Of a stretch of DNA of 64,000 bases, positions 32,565 through 41,345 are shown in pieces. How positions within the stretch are numbered: the first letter of the stretch is position 1; the number at the start of each line of letters is the position of its first letter. A program made the translations under genes and the position numbers. This stretch comes from Treponema sp. GTDB taxonomy: Bacteria; Spirochaetota; Spirochaetia; Treponematales; Treponemataceae. The DNA is taken from the NCBI GenBank assembly GCA_017525605.1, contig JAFXSM010000038.1:28958-92957 (forward strand), read 5' to 3'. The notes under the pieces are model-generated. The model saw only the letters and a list, made by a program, of their open reading frames with translations, did not search any database and was not told where the DNA came from.

Positions 32565-34688
32565 TCATTTTCTCCTCACGATAAATGCCGCGCCCTCTTT
32601 TTTTGCGGTTTCGTTTTTCTTTTGTGAGCGTTCGTACATTTTTTCCTGCGCGGAAATCCACGTTCCTGTCTGCTCCCTGTAGCGGATCCATGTTCCGTCG
32701 CTGTTCAGGATGCTCGAATGCGTGTTGTCCTCGAAATACGTCATGAGGTTCTCTTTTATTTCCTCGAAGCATTTTTTGTCGGAAATAGGGAAGAGGAGCT
32801 CCACGCGCCTGTCGAGGTTTCGTGGCATCCAGTCCGCGCTGCTCAAGTAAAGCTCCTCGTTGCCAGAATTCTTGAAGTACATGATTCTTGCGTGTTCAAG
32901 ATAACGCCCGACGATTGAGACGACTTTGATGTTCTCGCTCTGGTTTTCCACGTTCGGGACAAGCTGGCAGATTCCGCGCACGTTCAGGAAGATTTTCACG
33001 CCTTTTCTGCTTGCCTCGTACAATGCGTCGATTATTTCCTCGTGTCCGAGCGAATTCATCTTTGCCACAATCATTCCCGGATTTTCTTTCGTGGAATTTT
33101 CCGCCTCGCGTTTGATTAGAGAAATCAGCTTGCTCTTGAGGTTCACGGGCGCGATTGCGATTTTCGACATCGTTTGGATTGCCGAATAGCCTGAAATCAA
33201 ATTGAAGAAGAGAGTCACGTCGTTTGCGATTTCGGCGTTCGTCGTCATTAGTGCCATGTCGGAATACGTTTTTGCCGTCTTCGCGTTGTAGTTTCCGGTG
33301 CTCAGGTGGACGTAACGCCTGATTCCGTCGTTCTCTTTTCTGATTATCATCATCGCCTTTCCGTGGACTTTCAGGTTCACGATTCCGTAAATGACGATTG
33401 CTCCGGCTTTCTCAAGCTGGCTCGCCCACGAGATATTCCTCTGCTCGTCGAACCGCGCTTTCAGCTCCACGAAAACCGTGACCTGCTTGCCGTTCCTTGC
33501 CGCGCGGATGAGCGATTTCACGATTTCGGAATTCTTTTCCGTTCTGTAGAGCGTCATTTTTATGGCAAGCGTTTTTCCGTCGTCGCTCGCGCCGCTCAAA
33601 AGTTTCAGTACCGGGTCGAACGATTCGTAAGGCAGGTTCAGAATCCTGTCGCGCTCTTTTATGTAGTCCCAGATTGATTTCTCGCTTTTTTTGAACGGAT
33701 TGAAATTTTTCCACGCCGGAAAGAAAAGTTTCTTCGCGGAATTCATCGATTCTGTCGAAAAAGCGAATGTCGAGTTGTCGCAGAGCGAAAGCAGGCAGTC
33801 GGGGCGCAGAATGCCGGGCTTCCGCTCGATTTCGTACACGTCGATGTCGGAAAGCTCAAGGTTCGTCTGCAAGAAGTTCTGAAGCTTGCTGCTGTCGCCC
33901 GATATCAAAAGCCGCACCGCAAACGAATTCTGCCTTGACGCGATGACTTCTTCCATTGCGCCCACAAAATCGCCCGATTCCTCGTCAACCATCAAATCCG
34001 CGTCCCTGTCGATTGAGAAAAGAATTGTGCCGTCTACCGAAAAACCCGGGAAAAGCTGCGTTCCGAATTCGATTATGATGTCGTCGAGGAGCGTGAAAGT
34101 CCTTCCCGATGATGCGTCGTCGGTCGGAAGCCAGACGATTCTGTCCAGGATTTTTGGAACTTGGACGAGCGCGATGCAGTTCTTGCTGCTTGCGATGTTC
34201 GTGTGGATTCCTTCGATTACGGAAAGCTCGAACGCGGCGAAAATTTCTTTTCCCGGAATGTGCGGGAATGCCGAGTCCGTCCGAAGTGGGGTGAGAAGCG
34301 GGAAAATCTCCCTCTGGAAATAGTTTTGCGCGAACGTCTTCTGCGAGTCCGACATCGAATTTGCCTTCACATACCGGATTCCGTTTTCCGAAAGCTCGTC
34401 CAGCACGAACTGGAGCTCCCTGTACTGCGTTCCGATTATCTCGTGGCTTCGTTCGCTTATCTTCTGCATGATTTCGCTGAATTTGTCGCCCGATATGTCG
34501 ATTTCGTCCGAGATTGAAATTTGCCGTTTCAGGGATGCGACCCGCACCTGAAAAAATTCGTCGAAATTCGTTCCCACTATCGAAAGAAATTTCAGCCTTT
34601 CCAAAAGCGGATTGTCTTTTCTCATTCCTTCGTTGAGAATTCTTGCGTTGAATTCGACCCAGGAAATGTCACGATTGAAATATTTCAT
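32565..34688 (-). CDS. ppk1: Polyphosphate kinase 1
   Basis: Ppk1 reversibly transfers the ATP gamma-phosphate onto polyphosphate. The 707-residue protein has the four-domain layout: FNRDISWVEFNARIL at the N-terminus, FDEFFQVRVA, FVELKARFDEQRNISWA, VHGKAMMIIRKENDG with the autophosphorylated-His region, HLSTGNYNAKTA and SADWMPRNLDRRVE near the C-terminus. Length is normal (about 690-720). It is the second gene after ppx, 43 bp downstream, so synthesis and breakdown of polyphosphate are co-transcribed. RBS is aaggaagg. Confidence 0.96.
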   Translation of the reverse strand: MKYFNRDISWVEFNARILNEGMRKDNPLLERLKFLSIVGTNFDEFFQVRVASLKRQISISDEIDISGDKFSEIMQKISERSHEIIGTQYRELQFVLDELSENGIRYVKANSMSDSQKTFAQNYFQREIFPLLTPLRTDSAFPHIPGKEIFAAFELSVIEGIHTNIASSKNCIALVQVPKILDRIVWLPTDDASSGRTFTLLDDIIIEFGTQLFPGFSVDGTILFSIDRDADLMVDEESGDFVGAMEEVIASRQNSFAVRLLISGDSSKLQNFLQTNLELSDIDVYEIERKPGILRPDCLLSLCDNSTFAFSTESMNSAKKLFFPAWKNFNPFKKSEKSIWDYIKERDRILNLPYESFDPVLKLLSGASDDGKTLAIKMTLYRTEKNSEIVKSLIRAARNGKQVTVFVELKARFDEQRNISWASQLEKAGAIVIYGIVNLKVHGKAMMIIRKENDGIRRYVHLSTGNYNAKTAKTYSDMALMTTNAEIANDVTLFFNLISGYSAIQTMSKIAIAPVNLKSKLISLIKREAENSTKENPGMIVAKMNSLGHEEIIDALYEASRKGVKIFLNVRGICQLVPNVENQSENIKVVSIVGRYLEHARIMYFKNSGNEELYLSSADWMPRNLDRRVELLFPISDKKCFEEIKENLMTYFEDNTHSSILNSDGTWIRYREQTGTWISAQEKMYERSQKKNETAKKEGAAFIVRRK

Positions 34689-34731
34689 GCTTCCTTCCTT
34701 GTTCCTCGCCCTTTGAACTTTTTGAAATGCC

Positions 34732-36282
34732 CTAATTCAGCAGGACTTTGTATCCGAAAACCCTTTCGAACAAGTCCGATTTTTCAGAAATCGCGATTTT
34801 TTCGAGGACGTTGTTGTGCGTTCCGTCCGTTATTATCGTCATCGTGTCGTTCGTGAACGAAATCTTGAAGTCTTCTATTCTCTGCGTGTGCGCCCTGTCG
34901 AGCGAGTCCGCGATTTTCAGGATTGCCGTCAGCTTGATGACTGCGAGGCGCACCGTTCTTGGCAGCGTCACGAAATGCTTGTCGTCTTTGAGCGATTTGT
35001 CCACGCGGTGGTAGAGCGCGATTTCGGCGACGATTTCGATGTCCTCTTTGTTCAGTCCGAAGATTTCCGAATGTTCGATTATGTATTTTGAATGCTCGTT
35101 GTGGTCGCTCGCCCGGATGAACGTTCCGATGTCGTGTAGAAGGGCTGCGATTTCGAGCAGCGTCCGCGAGTCGTTGCCGGAATTCTCGAATTCCCTCTCA
35201 AGTCCGAGCTCGTCTTTCAGCGAATCGAAAAGCTTTAGGCTCATCTTCCTGACGTAATTTGCGTGGCGTTCGTCCCCGTGGTATTTTCGGAGAAGGTTCC
35301 GTGCGCTCGCGAGAATCTGCGGGTGGAATTCCTTCCTCACGTCCTTGATGTCCCTGTGCGATATCAGAATTCCTTCCATGAGCGACGTTTCGGGCACCAG
35401 AATCGATTTCGCGCTTGTGAGCCGCAGGAACACCTGGAAAATCAGCAGGTTCATGTGGAGCGACTCCGCCTCGCTGTATGAGATTCGGAAGCGTGCCATG
35501 CTTTCTTCCGGCGAATAATCCTCGATTTCGTCCACGAATTTGTCGAACGCGTTCCTGTCTATTTCCCAGAGAAAAGCCGAAATCGGTTTCCCGGAGAAGA
35601 GCGCGGCAATCTTCATGTCGTTTCCTATCGCAAGGAACTGGTTGACTTTTTCAAGATATAGTTCGTTGTCCAGCGAGCCTTTCGTGTTGTTGATGTATTC
35701 CTCGACGTACCGTTTTGCGTCGATTATCGAGCCCATGCTCCGAATCTGCTGCTCGATTATTATCGTTCCGAGCCGGATGCTGTGCGCGCCCGCTATTTTC
35801 CCGTCTTCCAGCAGCATTATTTCCGTGGAGCCGCCGCCGACTTCGAGGATAATTGAATTCGCCTTCGTGATGTTGTTTCCGATTGAGATTGATTCTCCTT
35901 TCAGGCATTCGCTCACCGCAAGGAACATGAGCCTGTTCTCCTCGATTCCGTCAATCAGCTTTACCCGGAATCCGGTCTTTACGCTGATTCTGTCCAGCAC
36001 CGAGTCTCGGTTCTCTGCCTCGCGGACTGCATTCGTCGCCACGACCGCAGTTTCCTCCGCTGAAATCTTCCATGCGGAGAGCTGCTCCTTGTACAGATTC
36101 AGAATTGAAAGGCATTGCAGAAGCGTGTCCCTGGAAATCGAGCCTGACGTGAAAATGTCCCTTCCGAGCGGAATCGGTTTTTCCGACCTGTCGAGAATAT
36201 TTCTCTTTCCGTTCCCGATTTCCTCGGCGACGAGAAGCCTTATTCCCGTTGAGCCGATTTCGATGGCAGCTTCCAGCTTCAT
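34732..36282 (-). CDS. ppx: Exopolyphosphatase/GppA family phosphatase
   Basis: A 516-residue enzyme, starting at ATG 36282 with RBS ggagg; the open frame to 36315 runs into the leader hairpin. The N-terminal ASKHA fold shows AAIEIGSTGIRLLVAE, VVATNAVREAEN, ILEVGGGSTEIML and AHSIRLGTI. The C-terminal half has an HD domain (LLEIAALLHDIGTFI, then HNEHSKYIIEHSE) as in long Ppx/GppA members. It cleaves terminal phosphate from polyphosphate and/or pppGpp. It is the promoter-proximal gene before ppk1. Confidence 0.92.
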   Translation of the reverse strand: MKLEAAIEIGSTGIRLLVAEEIGNGKRNILDRSEKPIPLGRDIFTSGSISRDTLLQCLSILNLYKEQLSAWKISAEETAVVATNAVREAENRDSVLDRISVKTGFRVKLIDGIEENRLMFLAVSECLKGESISIGNNITKANSIILEVGGGSTEIMLLEDGKIAGAHSIRLGTIIIEQQIRSMGSIIDAKRYVEEYINNTKGSLDNELYLEKVNQFLAIGNDMKIAALFSGKPISAFLWEIDRNAFDKFVDEIEDYSPEESMARFRISYSEAESLHMNLLIFQVFLRLTSAKSILVPETSLMEGILISHRDIKDVRKEFHPQILASARNLLRKYHGDERHANYVRKMSLKLFDSLKDELGLEREFENSGNDSRTLLEIAALLHDIGTFIRASDHNEHSKYIIEHSEIFGLNKEDIEIVAEIALYHRVDKSLKDDKHFVTLPRTVRLAVIKLTAILKIADSLDRAHTQRIEDFKISFTNDTMTIITDGTHNNVLEKIAISEKSDLFERVFGYKVLLN

Positions 36283-36303
36283 TGCGTTTCCTCCGGCATA
36301 AAG

Positions 36304-36333
36304 AAAAACTACCACAGAGGTTCAATGTGGTAG
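36304..36333 (-). terminator. Terminator-like hairpin in the ppx leader
   Basis: On the reverse strand CTACCACA pairs with TGTGGTAG around a 9-base loop, followed by TTTTT, and then the ppx RBS. It sits after a separate, stronger terminator of the upstream gene, so it looks like an attenuator of ppx-ppk1 or part of their leader. Confidence 0.6.
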
Positions 36334-36355
36334 CGGACAAGGAGAAATATGATAT

Positions 36356-36406
36356 GAAAAATGGCGTTCCCCGACATTCGACGAAAGTCGGGGAAACCTC
36401 AACGCC
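36356..36406 (-). terminator. Terminator of the glycoside hydrolase gene
   Basis: On the reverse strand GGCGTT and CCCCGAC pair with GTCGGGG and AACGCC, with a 7-base bulge on one side, followed by ATTTTT. Confidence 0.8.
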
Positions 36407-36418
36407 GTGTTTTGCTGA

Positions 36419-37870
36419 TTAAAGTTTGTCGATGAGCATCGAGCATTTTCCTGACGGAATCGGGAGCGTCTTCTTCTTCTGGTCGATGATGTTTATCGTG
36501 AAGTAGTAGAGCTTCTCGCTTTCCATCTGGACTTCCCAACCGCGCGGACTTTTGTTCGAAAGAATCGTGATGAGGTTTCTCTTGAGCGAAAGTTTCTCGA
36601 TTCCCATCACTTCGAGGTTTGGGATTATCCAGTCTACAGTTTTTCTCGGCAGGCTTATCTCAAGTCCGATTACGTTCTCAATCATCAGCGCGATTGTCGA
36701 AAGCCCGATCGTGATGATGAAGTGCTTCTTCGGGAAGTTCGGATCGACTTCGCCGTTAGGGAGTTTTGCTTTCGCGATGCCTTCCTTGCACGGAAGATAT
36801 GCCTCGTACAAGTCGCCCTTGCTTCCGTCTGCAGGAGAAAGAGCCTCAAGAATATAGTAGAGATGGCGTATTGCGCATTCCCTTGCAAGCGAATAACGCT
36901 GATATTTCTCGAGACCTTTTATCACCATGAAGTTGAATGAAGGGTAGACGCTTCCCCTGAATCCGTCGCCGTCCTCGGTGAAAGCCGGATGATCCGCACT
37001 GAGAGTCGGGAACGGGTGGTCAGTTCCGAATGTTTTCGGATCCGAAAGATGCGCGATGAGAGCGTCCGCCTTGTCAACGGCAGGAATCTCCGCAAGGAGC
37101 GGCCAGAAACCCGCAATCGTCTTTGCCGGCAGCTTTTTCTCGTCTTTGTCCAGGTCGTGGTAGAATCCAGTTTCGCTGTCCCACATCAGATTGTTGATTC
37201 TCGTCTTGAGGCTGAAATAATTCTTCTTAAACTGGAAGCTCAGTTCCTTGTCGTTCAGGATGTCACCGAGAGAGCTCATGTTGAGCGAATTTATCGCCAT
37301 CGCCGTGTTGAAGTCTATCGGGTAGTACGTTCCGTCGCGCGGAGAGTTGTACATCGTGGAAGACTGGAAAGGAGCTGCATAGAGACCGTTAGGCTGCTTG
37401 AATTTCTCGTCTATCCATGTCATGTACTTCTGCAGCACCGGCATGATTTCCTTGACGCGTCTTTTGTTTGCAGATTTATGGTACAAATTGAATTCTGCCC
37501 ATGCAAAGAGCGGAAATCCGATTCCCTCTGGGTTCGACTCGTCAACTACAGGTTTTCCGGTTGAAAGGTCGTACTTCCATCTGATTGCGCCGTTCTCTTC
37601 CTGCTTTGAATAGAAATAGTCGAGATTCTGGCTGGACTCATAGTTCTTGTTTGAATAGACCAAAAAGAATGTCGAGAAAATAGACTCAAACTGGTCGATG
37701 ACATATTTCTCAGGTTCGTTCGGATTTAAATGAATGAAATATCCGTCCTTCGAAATTTCTTTCGTCTTCGGGTCGAGCCATGAGCCGGCAGTCCAATTCC
37801 ATGTCTTGTCGTAAATGTCTACAAAATCCTGATCGTAAAAATGGATTTTAGGAAAATCTTTCTTGTTCAC
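36419..37870 (-). CDS. Glycoside hydrolase, GH63/MGH1-like (alpha/alpha)6 barrel
   Basis: The start is taken at GTG 37870, with GGAG five bases before it; the in-frame ATG at 37924 overlaps the predicted -10 box, and codons before that are not protein-like. The resulting 483-residue protein has no signal peptide. Motifs typical of GH63/mannosylglycerate-hydrolase-like enzymes are WNWTAGSWLDP, PLFAWAEFNLYHK, NNLMWDSETGFYHDLD and GDGFRGSVYPSFNFMVIKGL, with Asp and Glu as candidate acid/base residues. The substrate cannot be given; alpha-glucosides or alpha-mannosides are likely. It is a single-gene unit with own promoter and terminator. Confidence 0.8.
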   Translation of the reverse strand: MNKKDFPKIHFYDQDFVDIYDKTWNWTAGSWLDPKTKEISKDGYFIHLNPNEPEKYVIDQFESIFSTFFLVYSNKNYESSQNLDYFYSKQEENGAIRWKYDLSTGKPVVDESNPEGIGFPLFAWAEFNLYHKSANKRRVKEIMPVLQKYMTWIDEKFKQPNGLYAAPFQSSTMYNSPRDGTYYPIDFNTAMAINSLNMSSLGDILNDKELSFQFKKNYFSLKTRINNLMWDSETGFYHDLDKDEKKLPAKTIAGFWPLLAEIPAVDKADALIAHLSDPKTFGTDHPFPTLSADHPAFTEDGDGFRGSVYPSFNFMVIKGLEKYQRYSLARECAIRHLYYILEALSPADGSKGDLYEAYLPCKEGIAKAKLPNGEVDPNFPKKHFIITIGLSTIALMIENVIGLEISLPRKTVDWIIPNLEVMGIEKLSLKRNLITILSNKSPRGWEVQMESEKLYYFTINIIDQKKKTLPIPSGKCSMLIDKL

Positions 37871-37914
37871 AAAAACTCCAAGCCGCGTCTTTGGTTTTAA
37901 ACGCGACTTGTTTG

Positions 37915-37944
37915 AGTATATCATAGAATTCTGTAATTTTACAA
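37915..37944 (-). promoter_or_regulatory. Likely promoter of the glycoside hydrolase gene
   Basis: TTGTAA (37939-37944) and TATACT (37915-37920) on the reverse strand with an 18-bp gap. Transcription would start near 37908, downstream of ATG 37924, which supports the GTG start at 37870. Confidence 0.55.
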
Positions 37945-37965
37945 AAATAAATAAAGAAAAAGTCG

Positions 37966-39753
37966 TTAGAATGTGAATTTCACAACTTCTGTTTCTGATT
38001 TGTGCCTTGTCTTCAGGAACAGCGACTTTGTTGCTTTTTTGTAGATGTAGCCTGAAGAAGCGTACATTTCGAATCTTGGGTCGGAGCGGTACGAAAGATT
38101 GTAAATCGTTATGCTCTTGAAATTCGGAAGGTTCGTGATTATCTGGAAATGCATGTCGCCGACTTTGTCCTTCATCGTAAGCGTGCCTTCGTTGCCGCGT
38201 TCCGTGTATGAGATGTTCTCTGCCACAGTCCATGTCCAGATGTTCTTGTCCCTGTTCAGCACGACTGCGTGCGGATAATTCCTGTTCCCTACGATAATCG
38301 GATAGACTTCCGAAATAGTCATCAAATCCAGGTTGCCCTGTGAGATTGCGGTGCTCGTGATTGCATATCCCGCCGTGACCTGCTCCGTTATTCCGCTTCT
38401 CGTTCCGTAGTTTATGAGGACTGAGCCTGCTTCGAGCGCAAGGAGGGTCGAAATCGGAGCGTCTTTTTCTGTGAGCACGAGGGAAGAGTCCGTGAGCGCG
38501 CAGCTTCCTTCGAGCGTGGAAATGCAGGTGTCGATTGTCGGGACGAGATATTCCGAGAGAGCGTTCATCTTGTAATCGACGAGCTTCATGTAGGTGCGGA
38601 GTATTCCGACTGCCTGTGCTATCGTGAGCGCGGAATTTTCTTCTTCCGAATTTTTCGATAATTCGCCGATTATCGCGCTTGGGAGTGAGAGCATTTTCTT
38701 GACGCTTTCCGTTCCGCCGAAAATGTAGATGTAGTCGGCAAGGTCTTCCACCGTGAAAATGTTCAGTGAATTCTGCGTAAGTTCGGTCATGTTCGCGGCA
38801 TTCTCAATCATCTCGCGCATGTTTTCGTTCTTCATCGTCATGCTCGGCTGCATTGCCTCAAGCGCGCCGAAATATGGTGCGGAAAGATACGTCCTCTTCG
38901 AGCCTTTCTTGAACGAGTCAGGAACGCTGTCAATCGCTTCCGCATACTTGTCGCGGGCTGCCATTTCCGCGACGTATGACACGACCGAAGTCTCGTTCAT
39001 CTGCGATGTGCCGAGTTTGAATGTTTCGGCTGTCTTTTCCACAAGAACATCCTTCATTTCTTTCATGCATCTGTCGTATGTCGATTTGAGGGCGATTGTG
39101 GAATCCGGGTCAATCGATGCGAACGTGAATATCGTTGACGGGTCGTATGTGGCGAACGTCGCGAACGGTGTTTTTGAAGTGAGAGTGAGAAGCTCGTCCG
39201 AAAGTTTCGGTGCGGAGAATGCGTACATGAGATTCTTCGAGCTGAAAATCTGCCTTGAATTCGCCTTGTCGGTAACTGAATAGCCTGAATTTGGTTTGAA
39301 ATTCATTGTCAGTTGAGTTGCGTCGGAAGGAATCTTTGCGAATACGGACAACGTTGCTGTCGGGGAATTGTCGCTCACAGTGAAATTCACCGTAACGTCG
39401 TCGGAGAAGTTGAAGACGACCGAAAGCGGGGTCGGCTGGTCGTATGACTCGAGGACGAGGTTTTTCGTCGTCGTCTTTTCGAACGAGCCGTCCGCGTTTG
39501 AGGATTTTGTCGTGAGCACTGCCGGCGAGACTTCGTCTGCGATGAACACGATTCCTTTGAACGAGACCTGGAGCGAATTCTTTAGGGAAGTCGCTCCTGT
39601 CTTGTCCTGCGTTTGCGCGAGCGAAATCCGTAGGGAGCCGAAGTTCTTCGATATGACGGATTCGTTTCTAAATTGAAGGACGAAAATGCCGACAATAATA
39701 AAACTGTACAAAATTATAAGACCGATGGATTTTCTGACTGGATGCAAATACAT
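37966..39753 (-). CDS. Membrane-anchored extracytoplasmic protein of unknown function
   Basis: I do not recognise this 595-residue protein. It has one N-terminal transmembrane helix (about residues 10-26, IGLIILYSFIIVGIFVLQF) and an extracytoplasmic remainder. Residues about 50-200 are beta-rich with repeated Thr/Ser (FNFSDDVTVNFTVSDNS); residues about 240-480 are mainly helical; the last 110 residues are again beta-rich (NIWTWTVAENISYTERGNEGT). There is no lipobox or catalytic motif. The ATG has no clear RBS. Upstream neighbour is divergent. It may be a treponeme-specific envelope protein. Confidence 0.7.
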   Translation of the reverse strand: MYLHPVRKSIGLIILYSFIIVGIFVLQFRNESVISKNFGSLRISLAQTQDKTGATSLKNSLQVSFKGIVFIADEVSPAVLTTKSSNADGSFEKTTTKNLVLESYDQPTPLSVVFNFSDDVTVNFTVSDNSPTATLSVFAKIPSDATQLTMNFKPNSGYSVTDKANSRQIFSSKNLMYAFSAPKLSDELLTLTSKTPFATFATYDPSTIFTFASIDPDSTIALKSTYDRCMKEMKDVLVEKTAETFKLGTSQMNETSVVSYVAEMAARDKYAEAIDSVPDSFKKGSKRTYLSAPYFGALEAMQPSMTMKNENMREMIENAANMTELTQNSLNIFTVEDLADYIYIFGGTESVKKMLSLPSAIIGELSKNSEEENSALTIAQAVGILRTYMKLVDYKMNALSEYLVPTIDTCISTLEGSCALTDSSLVLTEKDAPISTLLALEAGSVLINYGTRSGITEQVTAGYAITSTAISQGNLDLMTISEVYPIIVGNRNYPHAVVLNRDKNIWTWTVAENISYTERGNEGTLTMKDKVGDMHFQIITNLPNFKSITIYNLSYRSDPRFEMYASSGYIYKKATKSLFLKTRHKSETEVVKFTF

Positions 39754-39846
39754 TCGATTAGTTTAGTTAATTCAAATCAAAAAATAAACCTGTTCGGCAA
39801 CTTCAATTTTCTAGCAGGTTTTGTAAAATAACGCATTGAGGTATTT

Positions 39847-41313
39847 ATGAAGATTTTGAAGAAATCATTTGTGGCAGCGGCGTTTGTTGCTCTTTTTTCC
39901 GGATTCGCATTTGCAGCTTCGAGCACAAGTTCCGCAAAAAAAGCGTCGTCTGGCGGTGTCAGCACTGTCGTAAGAAGCGAGTCTTCTTCTGGTTCGGATG
40001 TGCAGTTTGCGCAGAGCATCAGCGATGCACTTGCGAACGGCTCCATGGAAGATGCTCTTGCGCTCTTCGATTCGTATGAAACTTCCGATGAAGGTCTTCT
40101 TTCTCTCAAATCCGCGCTTCTTCTCTCTTCTGGAAAAGTAAAAGAAGCCGATGCGATTGCTGTCCAGCTGCTAAAGGCGAACCCGAACAACATCGACCTC
40201 CTTGAGCTGAACATGATGGTCGCGAAGCAGAAGAACGATTCGGTCAAGAAAAATCAGTATTTGCGTAAGATTATCGAGCTTGACCCGAAAAACTGCGACG
40301 GAAACATCGAGCTTGGCGACGAGCAGTCTCTCAGAAAGAATTATCAGAACGCTCTCAAATATTATAAAATCGCATGGATGTCGAACCCGACGAACATGAC
40401 GGCGATGTTCGGCTGCGGAAAAATGTATTACTACACTTCCAAAGACAAGGACGCGCGCGATTTCTTCAATAGAATGTTGAAGATTGAGCCGGAGAATCCT
40501 CAGGCGCTTTTGTATCTGGGAAAGCTTGAGGGCGAGAACAAACGCTACAAGGCGGCATACGAATATGTGAAAAGGTCGATTGACAGCGACCCTACGAATT
40601 ACGACGGTTACATGGATCTCGGAACTTTCTCGCGCTTCCTCGGAAAGTACGACGAGGCGGAGGCTGCGTGGAAAAAGGCGACGGAACTTGACCCTGAATA
40701 TTTCCTCGCGTATGCATATCTTGCCGGTCTTTATGACGAGATGGAGCGCGATGACGAGGCTTTCGAGGCGTACAAGACTGTCGTGATAAAAAATCCGGCG
40801 TACTACTACGCATACGAGTCAATCGGAATCCATTCATGGAGAAAGGGCGATTTCGAGCTTGCAAGAAAAGCGTTTGAGGAAGCTGCAAAGAAGAACCCGG
40901 ACAACATCTCGTATCCGCTCATGGCGACTGCGTGCTATCTCAAGCAGAACAACGTAGCAAAGGCAAAAGAATATTCTGACTCTGTCTTAAGAAAAATCTC
41001 CGACAAAAGCTCTCTCGACTACAAGATGCTCCGGATGTACCACGACCAGCTCGGCGACATGGACGTTGTTCTTGCAGTTCAGAAAGAAAGGAACAATGCA
41101 GTGACGAACGGTGCGATTTCAAGCAAGAGCGGAAAATATCTCTATTATCTTGCGCTCTATTACGACATTCGTGGTGACGTTTCTCTTGCGCAGAAGTATT
41201 ATGTCGAAGTCTGTTCGATTCAAAGCCCGATGTTCTTCGAATACAGGCTTGCGAAGTGGGCGAAAAATCCTGACAGCGACGATACGGTTCGCGAGGTGAA
41301 TGCTTCCAACTAA
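39847..41313 (+). CDS. Exported TPR-repeat protein
   Basis: A 488-residue protein with a signal peptide (KSFVAAAFVALFSGFAFAA). About nine tetratricopeptide repeats follow from residue 55 to 450; clear ones have ALLYLGKLEGENKRYKAAYE, GYMDLGTFSRFLGKYDEAEA and AYAYLAGLYDEMERDDEAFE. TPRs make a helical scaffold for protein contacts; no enzyme domain is present, so it probably assembles a periplasmic or outer-membrane complex. The RBS (tgaggt) is good. The TraB-family gene follows 32 bp later and is probably co-transcribed. Confidence 0.85.
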   Translation: MKILKKSFVAAAFVALFSGFAFAASSTSSAKKASSGGVSTVVRSESSSGSDVQFAQSISDALANGSMEDALALFDSYETSDEGLLSLKSALLLSSGKVKEADAIAVQLLKANPNNIDLLELNMMVAKQKNDSVKKNQYLRKIIELDPKNCDGNIELGDEQSLRKNYQNALKYYKIAWMSNPTNMTAMFGCGKMYYYTSKDKDARDFFNRMLKIEPENPQALLYLGKLEGENKRYKAAYEYVKRSIDSDPTNYDGYMDLGTFSRFLGKYDEAEAAWKKATELDPEYFLAYAYLAGLYDEMERDDEAFEAYKTVVIKNPAYYYAYESIGIHSWRKGDFELARKAFEEAAKKNPDNISYPLMATACYLKQNNVAKAKEYSDSVLRKISDKSSLDYKMLRMYHDQLGDMDVVLAVQKERNNAVTNGAISSKSGKYLYYLALYYDIRGDVSLAQKYYVEVCSIQSPMFFEYRLAKWAKNPDSDDTVREVNASN

Positions 41314-41345
41314 GCGTTTTCTGGTTGGTTTTGCAGGGGAGTTTT

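Noticed and set aside
37922..38233. Longer N-terminus of the glycoside hydrolase
   Set aside because: It covers the promoter and non-protein-like sequence; GTG 37870 has the RBS.
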